Source: Pycnococcus provasolii (taxonomy: Eukaryota; Chlorophyta; Pseudoscourfieldiophyceae; Pseudoscourfieldiales). From it: a DNA stretch of 64,000 nt. The DNA lies in assembly GCA_049487715.1 (NCBI GenBank), contig CP150551.1:310001-374000 (forward strand), read 5' to 3'. A program made the translations under genes and the position numbers. The notes under the pieces were generated by a model. That model did no database searches and was not told the DNA's origin. It worked only from the letters and a program-made list of their open reading frames with translations. This document shows, piece after piece, positions 1-8,446 of this stretch (its first letter is position 1; every line of letters begins with the position of its first letter).

Positions 1-2360
1 TGCAGCAGAAGGTTGAAGACGTCGGGATGCGCCTTCTCCACCTCGTCGAAGAGGATGAGGCAGTGCGGGTTCTTGCGAACCATCTCAGTGAGCAGGCCAC
101 CCTCGTCGTACCCGACGTAGCCTGGCGGCGCACCAATCAGCTTGGAAACGCTGTGCCTCTCCATGTACTCGCTCATGTCGAAGCGAATGAAGTTGGACTG
201 CGCGGCGGTGTGTCCCTTCGCCTTGGTGCGATCTCCGCCCACCTCGCTGTCGTCGCCGTCGTCGTTCGGCTTACCGCCTTCCGCCACCACAGGAGTGGCG
301 GTGCCATCCTGCTGCTGCTGCTGCTGCTCCTCCTTCGTCTCCTCCTTCTCTGCCCCCTTTCCGCCAAAGTAGCAGGCTGCCAGGCTTCGCGCAAGCTCTG
401 TCTTGCCCACACCGGTGGGTCCGCAGAGCATAAACGATGCGACGGGCCGCTTAGGGTCACGCACGCCAACCACCGCACGCTTGATGGCGGTGCACAAAGC
501 GAACACAGCGGGATCCTGGCCCACCATGCGCGTGAGCAGCTCGTTCTTGAGTCCGTTCGCCTTCTCGCGGTTCGTCGCGCGAATTCCATCCACGGGAATG
601 GACGTCCACTTTGCGCAGATCTTCTCGATCATGCCCACCTCAACCGTCGGCACCGCAAGGCTAGGACTCGACGTCCTGTTTCCACGTGCCTCGAGCGCGG
701 CGCGCAGCTCCTGCTCTCGGTCGCGCAGCAGTACAGCCTCCTCGTAGAATCCGCCTGTTGTAGCCTGACGCTTAGCCTCTCGCGCTGTCTGGAACTCGCT
801 CCACAACACCTCCGCCTCGTCCGCCTCGCTGGAGGCGACATTCGACGTCGACAACTCGTCCATGTGCCCCGCCACCTGCTCCATGCGCAGCGCGAGCTTC
901 TCGAGGCGCCAGCGGTGCGCCTCAAGGCGCGCCTGCGATCCCGCCTCGTCGAGGAGGTCGATCGCCTTGTCGGGCAGGTGGCGATCACTGACGTACCGGT
1001 GGCTGAGGCTCACCGCGGCATTGAGAGCCTCCTCCGTGAAGATGACGCGGTGGAAGTCCTCGTAGATATCACGCAGCCCGTGCATGATTGTGATCGCCTG
1101 CTCCTGCGTCGGCTCACATACATCGACGGGCTGGAATCGGCGCGTGAGCGCGGGATCCTTCTCGATGTACTTGCGGTACTCGCGCATCGTCGTCATGCCA
1201 ATGCACGCGAATTCGCCTCGTGCGAGGCTCGGCTTGAGCAGATTTGCAAGGTCCATGCCACCGCCACCGCCACCACGCCCTCCCGCGGCACCTCCGCTGC
1301 CGACGATGGTGTGGATCTCGTCAATCGCGAGAATGATCTCGCCCTCCGCCTCTTTCAGCTCCTTGAGCAGCGAGGTGACGCGGTTCTCCAGCTCGCCGCG
1401 CTCCTTGGCGCCCGCCACGAGGCCAGGAACGTCAAGCGCAAGAATTCGCTTCCCCTTGAGGAATTCTGCGCACATGTCGTCGGCAATCGCGCATGCGAGT
1501 CCCTCGACGACCGCCGTCTTGCCCACACCCGGATCGCCGAGCAGGATCGGGTTGTTCTTGACGCGCTTCGCAAGGATCTGAATGCATCGCTTCGTCTCGT
1601 CGTCGCGTCCCACGACGGGATCAATCTTCTTCTCCGCAGCCAGCGCCGTCATGTCCGTGCAAAACTCCTCGAGCGCGCTCTTCTTGTCGTCTTCACCGCC
1701 TGCGCCACCCTTGGATGAGCCCGCGGCGGCTGCACGTCTCTTCTTTCCCGATTCCGCCTCCGCCTTGCCGGAATTTTCCTCCACCTCCGCCGATAGCTTG
1801 GACGCGGTGTGCTCGTTGATGGTCTCGAAGTCCACCTCGGCAGCCGCGAGCACAGCGCGTGCCTTCTCACCACTCGGTTCCTCCATCAGGCTGAGCACGA
1901 CGTGCTCCGGTCCGACGTAGTTCATGCCAAGCGCCCGGCTCGCCTCCATCGCGCCCTCGAACACCTTCTTTGACGAGACGCTGAATGGCATTTCCGTCTT
2001 CGCGGGCGTCTTGAATTCGTCGTCGTCCGTTCCAGCTCCAAAAACCTTGGCGCGCGCCTCGCGCGCCGCCTCGAGCGTGAGTCCCGTATCCGCGAATCCA
2101 TTCGACGCCTTGGCGCTCTCCGCGATGAGTCCGAGAAGGAGGTCGTCCGTGCACACTTCGGTTTTTCCCGCCATACGCGCCTCTGATTGCGCGAGCATCA
2201 CGGATTTGATGGCGCGTTCCGTGAATCGTTCGAACACGGCCTTGGTCTGCACGCCGCGGCGGCGGTTTGCATGCTGCACGGGCAGACTGCGCGAAGCACG
2301 GAGCACGGGTCCACCCGTGCCCTTGACAAACGAGGAGCACAAGGACACTGGGGTCGACAT
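1..2360 (-). CDS. ClpC/ClpD-type Hsp100 chaperone, organellar, 3' end outside window
   Basis: An ATP-dependent unfoldase that would feed substrates to the plastid Clp protease. The frame is open from ATG 2360 to the window edge (about 786 codons), so the C-terminus is missing. A Ser/Arg-rich transit-like leader is followed by a Clp N-domain beginning [17 protein letters not shown], then AAA1 with Walker A GDPGVGKT near residue 272 and Walker [10 protein letters not shown] short middle region carries a UVR-like motif ([13 protein letters not shown], near 535), and AAA2 has Walker A GPTGVGKT near 645. The UVR motif and the short middle region argue for ClpC/ClpD rather than ClpB. The start resembles plant ClpD as much as ClpC, so the subfamily is left open. 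A low-complexity insert of about 55 residues with six or more Gln interrupts AAA2 after Walker A. Confidence 0.9.
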   Translation of the reverse strand, partial: MSTPVSLCSSFVKGTGGPVLRASRSLPVQHANRRRGVQTKAVFERFTERAIKSVMLAQSEARMAGKTEVCTDDLLLGLIAESAKASNGFADTGLTLEAAREARAKVFGAGTDDDEFKTPAKTEMPFSVSSKKVFEGAMEASRALGMNYVGPEHVVLSLMEEPSGEKARAVLAAAEVDFETINEHTASKLSAEVEENSGKAEAESGKKRRAAAAGSSKGGAGGEDDKKSALEEFCTDMTALAAEKKIDPVVGRDDETKRCIQILAKRVKNNPILLGDPGVGKTAVVEGLACAIADDMCAEFLKGKRILALDVPGLVAGAKERGELENRVTSLLKELKEAEGEIILAIDEIHTIVGSGGAAGGRGGGGGGMDLANLLKPSLARGEFACIGMTTMREYRKYIEKDPALTRRFQPVDVCEPTQEQAITIMHGLRDIYEDFHRVIFTEEALNAAVSLSHRYVSDRHLPDKAIDLLDEAGSQARLEAHRWRLEKLALRMEQVAGHMDELSTSNVASSEADEAEVLWSEFQTAREAKRQATTGGFYEEAVLLRDREQELRAALEARGNRTSSPSLAVPTVEVGMIEKICAKWTSIPVDGIRATNREKANGLKNELLTRMVGQDPAVFALCTAIKRAVVGVRDPKRPVASFMLCGPTGVGKTELARSLAACYFGGKGAEKEETKEEQQQQQQDGTATPVVAEGGKPNDDGDDSEVGGDRTKAKGHTAAQSNFIRFDMSEYMERHSVSKLIGAPPGYVGYDEGGLLTEMVRKNPHCLILFDEVEKAHPDVFNLLL

Positions 2361-3987
2361 GCTGATGCTGCGAAGAATGAGGGGCAGAATCGCGCCGAAA
2401 ATACGTGGAAAAAAATTAGATATTTTTTGATTTGATTTGAGGTTTTGTTTTTAGCGGTTTGGTTTTCAGTTGGGTGTTTGCAGGGAACGACAGGGAAGGT
2501 GCGAAGTCGAACGCGGCAAAAAATAAATAAACGCAGTTTGTGGAGCCAGCATGTACATGCGAATAGGTCAAAGTGGTGGGCGTGGGCGTGCGTGTGTGCG
2601 TGCGAGTGTGTGTTCGTGTGTGTGTGTGTGTATATATATATATGAGTGTGTGTGTGTGTGTGTGCGAGTGTTGGTATGTGTGAGTGATTGCCTTTCTTGT
2701 GATTGCATTCTGCTTCCCTTCGGCACCGTCATGTTCGTGCGTGCGTCCACCACAAGCAAAAATACGCAAACACGCGTCTCAATTTCACCACCACGACAGG
2801 AAAAGAGAGGCACTGTTTAGAGGCGCGAGTTCCGTGCATGCGCACATATCAAAGTGCCTCTCAAAAGAGTGACACCACCACTCCTCCATGATTTTGGTAA
2901 AAGCAACAAAAAATATCTTGGAGAAGATCAGCAAAGTGGCTCTCGCGAAGTTACCGCACCACACCCACGTTAAGTTCCCACCTTGCACAAATTAGGGGAA
3001 AGGACGTACCTTAAGCAGCTTTAAGACACGGTGTCACCAGTCGATTGGTGCAAAGACGTTCTGAGCACGCCGCGCCTTGGTATCACGCTTGGCAATGCAC
3101 GGCAGCACGCGCGAGCAGGGTGGAATGGGGGCGGAATCGAAGCCGCGCTTGCTTGCTTCGGAGGTTGCAGGGAACAAAAAAGAACCTGCATGCATGCGAG
3201 GGAAGCATGCTTCCAGCACTCTCCCGCATGTGGTGTTCAATCTCCCCCCCCTTCCATCGCTGGCATTCGGCGGAAGAAAGAGCGCGTCAAATCACAGGCG
3301 AAAGCTTCCTTTTTCCACGGTGCCATTCGCTCAGTTTCGTCTTTCGTATTCCCTTCTTCTCTGCAGCGCCGCTTGCCCCCGTAGGGCAAACGCGTCAAGT
3401 GCATGCGACGCTCTTCCTACGTGCATCGTGCATCGCTGAGAACCGTGCAGATCTCATTGCCCTTTTCCAGGGCGAATTTTGCCTTTTTGGCGAAAAGCAA
3501 AAAGATATTTCAGGCATTCAATGGACAACGTCACTTTCAGACGATGGCCAAGCACTTTCGGACCCTCCGCACGCAAGATATGAAGATCTCCCCCGTTGAT
3601 ATTTTCGATATTCCCTTTTGACAAGCTCTTCACTACAGCGTAACGTTTGATGATGCTTGATTCGGAACGACACGTGTCCTGCCGCACCATGCCGAAAGCA
3701 CAACTTTGGGAAAAAAGGCGGGACGGTCCCCAAGGGTTGGTGGGTGGAGTACTAGCTATCGGTGATGTCACGTGCTCTTCACTTCTTTCTTTTTTAACTA
3801 AGACTAAGGCTAAGGTCTCTTTGTATGAAAAATTACTTTGCGAAAAGATTCTCAACAACCAGCCAGAGCTGTTACCCACCATAACACCATTTCTCGGACG
3901 TCGTTTGTGTTTTCGGCGCCTCGCAACATCCAGTGCGATGTGGCGACGAGGCTCTCCGTGCCCTCGCTCGCACCACTGTAATCCGCA
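2361..3987. other. Gene-poor spacer
   Basis: This stretch separates the 5' end of the Clp gene from the 3' end of the CotH-like gene. It holds a GT/TA microsatellite near 2610-2675. The rest has short open frames up to 184 codons on both strands, with no recognisable domain and no consistent composition. I see no gene. The Clp promoter should lie in the right flank of the ATG at 2360. Confidence 0.6.
2604..2675. repeat. (GT)n/(TA)n microsatellite
   Basis: Runs of alternating TG interrupted by a TA run (about 2629-2643) lie in the 5' flank of the Clp gene. The frames through it encode only repeated Thr-His or Cys-Val and are not genes. Confidence 0.9.
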
Positions 3988-5976
3988 TCATTTATTTAAG
4001 TCAATGAGCTCCTTTAAGTAGCCACCCACGCCACCAAAGCTCTCGCCAGTCCTCATGTTCCTATCACTCGCATGCCACAACGCCACGATTCGATCCTCCT
4101 CGTTCGACCAAGGAAGACCCGTGCCCCAGTCAGCCGCGGATCCGAGCGCCCTCGAACAACTCACCGAGTCTCGCAAACGCTCTATGAGACTGGGCACAAT
4201 CTCGTCTCGAAGAGCAAGCACGTGCGCCTCGAACGACTTTTGCGGATCTTGGCCCATCATCCCCCCTTCATCCAACTGTCGTCCGTTGTTGTTTTCATCA
4301 TCATCTGCTGCTTTCGAAAGTCTCCCAGGGTATAAGCCAAGCTCGCGGTCGCGCTGAATGAGTTGTCCAATGCGACCGTACCAGCGGTCTATTTTGGCTT
4401 GGATGCGGCAAAGCTGTAATGGGCCATTGAGCAGTTGTCGCACGGCCTTGACATACTCGGCACGCAAGCCACGCCCTAGTGAGCGCACTACCCTTGAACA
4501 TGACGGCGCGTATTGCTCGGTCATGTTGTATGTTGTGGTGAATGTCCTGCGGCACGCGGCAGGCGAGGACGCCTCATCCCATTCGGGCAAAGCACCGATT
4601 TGGTTTTCTAGCTGCTTCGCCGACTTCCAAGTGGAGTCCACGTCCCACGGCCAAATCTGGAACCGTGTTGTTTTGTCGTCGTCATCTCTCTCGTAGATCA
4701 TAAAGTTGTGAGTCATGGCATTCACGGTGTCAGCGCCATCGCACATGTCCTTTGGGCTCTTTGGGCTCTCACCATCTGATCCGACATGTTTGCAGCGAAA
4801 ATTCCACGGCCCATCCCAATGCTGCACAGCACGGTCCACCGCGGTATATGCAGCCCAATTTGGCACATCCGCGAATTGAAACATCACCTTCGCAAGTTCG
4901 TAGTCATCTGTGGTCGCGTTCAGCGCATCAGCCCAAGCAAGCACTTGTGCGACGCTATTTTTCCGAACCTTCTTCTTGTTCTCGTTCGTTTCCAATCTCT
5001 CCGCAATCTCTGTCTTGTTCAGACCTGGGAATACTTCCTTGAGGAGCGTGCCATCGCCGCCACCAGCACCATCGTAAGTCTCCGTGAAGCGCCCATCCAT
5101 CACCTCCGTTAGGAGATGCACCCCAAGTGGGTACCTCGTGGGAGTCGTGCTGTTAGATGTTGTCGCTACCACGTCAACATCTCCTCCGTCACCGTCTGGA
5201 ATGAGGCGGAGGTACAGATCGGCGTAGATTTGGCGTACGGCTGGAACGCCCATCTCACGCCACAAAGAGTACGACAGCTTCTCGCGCATGAGTGTTGGAT
5301 CGCTGCTCGACGCATGCAGCTGCAATCTCTTGAGGCCAAGTAGCCGCGCCTTCTTGTCTGAATGCGTGATTTTGATTTTGTAGCTGAGCTTCTGGCACGT
5401 GGTCATATTCAAGAGGCAGAGGCGCAAGGATCCATAGTACCCCTTGGGTCGAATGCCCACCCCGCTGACGTGCTTTCCTGTGCTAATCAGCGTGATGTTT
5501 CCCGTCTCGTATTGTTCTGCGGCAGGATTGTCGACAATGCGCTTCCATGCTGACACCGGTAAGGATAGCTCAACCTCCTCGATGCGCGCATCGTCCCTAA
5601 AAAGACGACTCGTCGTTCTCCACAGTTTCGTTGCATCCGATCGACCGGCGAACAGAGCGCGCTCCTCCACGAGAACGTCGTCTGCGGACGACCGTGAGAG
5701 GCATGCAGAAGATTCCTGGTCGTCAACGTCTTTGATGATCTCGTCATCACGCAAGCAAGATGTGCAGGTCGCACCTGCCCACTCGACAGCGATTCGAGCA
5801 CACGCTGCGCCCTGATTGGCAACGTAATCACTCCAACTTTCAGAAGTCCATTCTGCTGGCGGCGTGCCGTTGTTAGCGTTCGACCAATCAGCGAGCCACG
5901 CCGATTGGTCTGAGCGTGCTACCGACGCGACGAGAAGAAGGTGGACTGCGAGCGTGTGGATCGATAGCGCTGCCAT
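3988..5976 (-). CDS. Secreted CotH-kinase-like protein
   Basis: A 662-aa single-exon gene. Residues 1-22 form a signal peptide ending near VARS. The body matches the CotH kinase family (PF08757): a strand-rich start, then GVGIRPKGYYGSL, a Lys-containing stretch (KLSYKIKITH), LGLKRLQLHASSSDPTLMRE, and YPLGVHLLTEVMDGRF. The metal-binding end is represented by IYERDDDDKTTRFQIWPWDVDSTW. CotH proteins are atypical secreted kinases, first known from Bacillus spore coats, and are also found in fungi and algae. Here the protein likely phosphorylates extracellular or secretory-pathway proteins (inference). Several N-x-T/S sites fit secretion. Substrates are unknown. Confidence 0.75.
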   Translation of the reverse strand: MAALSIHTLAVHLLLVASVARSDQSAWLADWSNANNGTPPAEWTSESWSDYVANQGAACARIAVEWAGATCTSCLRDDEIIKDVDDQESSACLSRSSADDVLVEERALFAGRSDATKLWRTTSRLFRDDARIEEVELSLPVSAWKRIVDNPAAEQYETGNITLISTGKHVSGVGIRPKGYYGSLRLCLLNMTTCQKLSYKIKITHSDKKARLLGLKRLQLHASSSDPTLMREKLSYSLWREMGVPAVRQIYADLYLRLIPDGDGGDVDVVATTSNSTTPTRYPLGVHLLTEVMDGRFTETYDGAGGGDGTLLKEVFPGLNKTEIAERLETNENKKKVRKNSVAQVLAWADALNATTDDYELAKVMFQFADVPNWAAYTAVDRAVQHWDGPWNFRCKHVGSDGESPKSPKDMCDGADTVNAMTHNFMIYERDDDDKTTRFQIWPWDVDSTWKSAKQLENQIGALPEWDEASSPAACRRTFTTTYNMTEQYAPSCSRVVRSLGRGLRAEYVKAVRQLLNGPLQLCRIQAKIDRWYGRIGQLIQRDRELGLYPGRLSKAADDDENNNGRQLDEGGMMGQDPQKSFEAHVLALRDEIVPSLIERLRDSVSCSRALGSAADWGTGLPWSNEEDRIVALWHASDRNMRTGESFGGVGGYLKELIDLNK

Positions 5977-6154
5977 CGGAGTATTCTCCTCGGCAACTTC
6001 ACCCGGAGAGATTCTTTGATGCCCTGGATGTGAAGAAACGAATGGCTGAAATTTTTCTTAGTATCGGATAATTGGGGGTTTGACCTACCCGCGTGGTTCC
6101 GCGCAAATACAAAAATAGTAACTTTAATAAGTACTGTATACAGTGTTAAATTAC

Positions 6155-8302
6155 TTAAATACTATTACAAAGGACTAGACTGTGCACGTGACGCCCTGTT
6201 GCGCGTGAGGCTGCGTCTGTTTCGGCTATGCCACGGAAGGGGCTGCTATCGCCAACAACACTCATACCATAAACCTCCATCTGAGAGGCCACCCGCGTGC
6301 ACACAGTAGCGTCGTTCGATGCAATATACATGATGCCGCTCTCGCGAAGGAGCGTTGCGATGCCCGCCGCCGCCGACTTTGTCAATAGGAATCCCATCTT
6401 GCCGTGTAACGTTTCATCTTCCGCCGACGTAGTCTTCGGAGGGGTGGGGAAGTGCATCGTGACAGCGTCGACACGCCCGCGGACATCCTTAAGCGATAGC
6501 AGAGAGTGGATGGCAGACTCGGCGGTGCAGTGCGCAAAGGCAACGCGTCCAGATCCGCCGCAACGAGCCGCTAACCCCGTGGCACGGCGAACCGCCGCCT
6601 CGCAGGCATCCACGCCGAGCCAGGCACGATTTGGGTCACCTCCTTCGCCGAGAGCTTCGCCAAGCACAAATCCGCCCACGCCGCATCCCAAATCAACACC
6701 AAGGCGAGGAAGCGACGCGTCGAGTGACGCCATCGACGATGCTACCACCCCCGCCTCGTACTCCACTCCTCTTGTCGTTGGCTTTGGCAATCTCGTCGCG
6801 AGGCGAAAGGCGACAAGAAGAGCCTCGTCATTCCATGGTGTTAGCGCCTTGGAGCATCCCGAAGCAGCTAGCGAAGCGGCGAGCATGCGTCCCCTCGTTT
6901 CTCGTTCCTTCCCCGCCTCGTCGCCACGGAAGGTGACTGCATCAAACTCAGACTTCGCGCGATGCGCGAGCGTGTCCAGGGCAACCACCGATGCCAGCCC
7001 CGCACCTGCGGCGGAAAGCTGCTGCACGGCGTGCATGAGAGGCTGCCAAGCGATGCTCTCGTTGGCTGCGCGATCAGCCGCAATGATTGCGATTCTATCA
7101 ACAGCACCGGGAGACGCGCAGCCAGCCCACACGAGATCCTGTGCGATGCGCGCGAGGCGCTTGCATGGGATGACAGTCTTCCCGTCTCCGCGGGCAGCGT
7201 TTAACCTCAAGACGGCATCGTCGACGAATGGACGTGCAGCCAGAGAAAGTCTTGCCACCTTGTCCGGGCCAACATCCGTGACATGCTCAGCAAATTTCCC
7301 CAGAGATGCAAGAGCAACATCACCATCGATAGTCTCGTCTTCTCTCCATCGAGCCACGCACGACGCGACGAGCGCGTCATCGAGACGCGCCATGCATGCA
7401 CCGGCACCAGGCAGGTTAATAAGTGCACGCGCGACCGTCTGCCGAAGTGCGGGAGCCTCGAACGGCTGAATATGATCCGCGGCGTCTGCCGCGCGTGAGG
7501 CGGCAGCACGCAGCAGTGCGTGAGGCATGGGCGCACTTGCGTCAACGTCAGCATCAGCAAGTTGGCGGAGTGCGAGCGTGACATTTGCCGCTTCATGCGC
7601 AGACGCGTTTGGAAGACCGGCGGTAATGAGCACCCTTGCGGCGGCTCTGAGACGGCTCGCAGACTGACTGTTTTTGCATCGCCTCGCGGCGGCAGCAGCA
7701 TGCTCGAAGGAGGGCAGGGCCACAAGCCTTCCTGCATGAGGGTGCACACTCACGTCATGACCGTCTGCGATGGCGTCCGCCACTGCGCGGCACAGTTCCG
7801 CCGTCGCATGCATCGTGGGACTCATTTCCGCTGTTTGTCGGGCAGCAAGAGGCGCATACCTGTACGTCGTCACGTGTCGCGTGACTACAGCGTTCGTCGC
7901 GGCCCGTACCATGGCCTCTACGTCAACGCCGTCGTCCGTGTCTCGCGCCCGTAGCTCTGCGACGATTGCGCGAGCAGCTCGGTCGTCGTCGTCGTCGTCA
8001 AGAAAGACGAGGGTTAGTCGCATACGCCGTGCGAGATTCTGCGCGTTCCCCGCACCTCCGATGGCGAGTCGTACGATAGCTTTTCCCACAGCGCGCATGT
8101 TCACTTGCGGACTTGTCGTAGGAGGAGCGTGGTGCGCATTGTTCGGAGCACCAGCACTGCGGCGTGCATACTTCACATGCGCGTGCTTAGCCTTCAGAGC
8201 AACCTCATGGTGCACGTGTGCGGTACGTGATTGGCCGAACGTGCTTCGCCTGCTCGCCATGCACAATTCAGGTGAGGTGGTCTCGCGAGATACCACGACC
8301 AC
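6155..8302 (-). CDS. Helical-repeat protein fused to TrmB-like methyltransferase
   Basis: A 715-aa frame (701 aa if the downstream ATG at 8260, which gives a more transit-like leader, is used). The first two thirds are Ala/Arg/Leu-rich predicted helices in loose repeats, reminiscent of organellar RNA-binding helical-repeat proteins (OPR/FASTK-like; weak). The last 180 residues contain a Rossmann SAM-binding motif, VDLGCGVGGFVLGEALGEG, an acidic strand end LGVDACEAAVRRA, and VDAVTMHFPTPPKT. The last matches the position of the TrmB motif NFPDPWPK of tRNA (guanine-N7) methyltransferases. I infer an organellar RNA methyltransferase. Only about 190 bp separate its start from MCM8, so the two probably share a bidirectional promoter. 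Confidence 0.6.
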   Translation of the reverse strand: MVVVSRETTSPELCMASRRSTFGQSRTAHVHHEVALKAKHAHVKYARRSAGAPNNAHHAPPTTSPQVNMRAVGKAIVRLAIGGAGNAQNLARRMRLTLVFLDDDDDDRAARAIVAELRARDTDDGVDVEAMVRAATNAVVTRHVTTYRYAPLAARQTAEMSPTMHATAELCRAVADAIADGHDVSVHPHAGRLVALPSFEHAAAAARRCKNSQSASRLRAAARVLITAGLPNASAHEAANVTLALRQLADADVDASAPMPHALLRAAASRAADAADHIQPFEAPALRQTVARALINLPGAGACMARLDDALVASCVARWREDETIDGDVALASLGKFAEHVTDVGPDKVARLSLAARPFVDDAVLRLNAARGDGKTVIPCKRLARIAQDLVWAGCASPGAVDRIAIIAADRAANESIAWQPLMHAVQQLSAAGAGLASVVALDTLAHRAKSEFDAVTFRGDEAGKERETRGRMLAASLAASGCSKALTPWNDEALLVAFRLATRLPKPTTRGVEYEAGVVASSMASLDASLPRLGVDLGCGVGGFVLGEALGEGGDPNRAWLGVDACEAAVRRATGLAARCGGSGRVAFAHCTAESAIHSLLSLKDVRGRVDAVTMHFPTPPKTTSAEDETLHGKMGFLLTKSAAAGIATLLRESGIMYIASNDATVCTRVASQMEVYGMSVVGDSSPFRGIAETDAASRATGRHVHSLVLCNSI

Positions 8303-8344
8303 GGTAGGGGTCCCAAAGAGGGGCCGCCAGCCAGGGGTTCACTT

Positions 8345-8352
8345 GGGGATCC
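8345..8352. promoter_or_regulatory. GGGGATCC palindrome-type motif in divergent promoter
   Basis: Lies between the TrmB-like fusion (ATG 8260 or 8302) and MCM8 (ATG 8447). It is one of six such motifs just upstream of starts in this window. Function unknown. Confidence 0.35.
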
Positions 8353-8446
8353 ACCCTGGAATGGAATGGCTGCTTTCCCCGCCTGGTTTACCTCCTTCCC
8401 CCTCTTGGCGCTAGTTTTCGCACCCTTCAAACGCCGCAACTCGCAG

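Noticed and set aside
27-1718. 563-codon plus-strand open frame
   Set aside because: It is antisense to the Clp gene, whose frame shows all Hsp100 motifs. High GC makes long antisense frames common here.
1-2360. ClpB/Hsp101 identity
   Set aside because: The middle region is short and has a UVR motif, with no long ClpB coiled-coil.
3045-3599. 184-codon plus frame in the first spacer
   Set aside because: No domain, mixed composition, overlapping frames on both strands of similar length.
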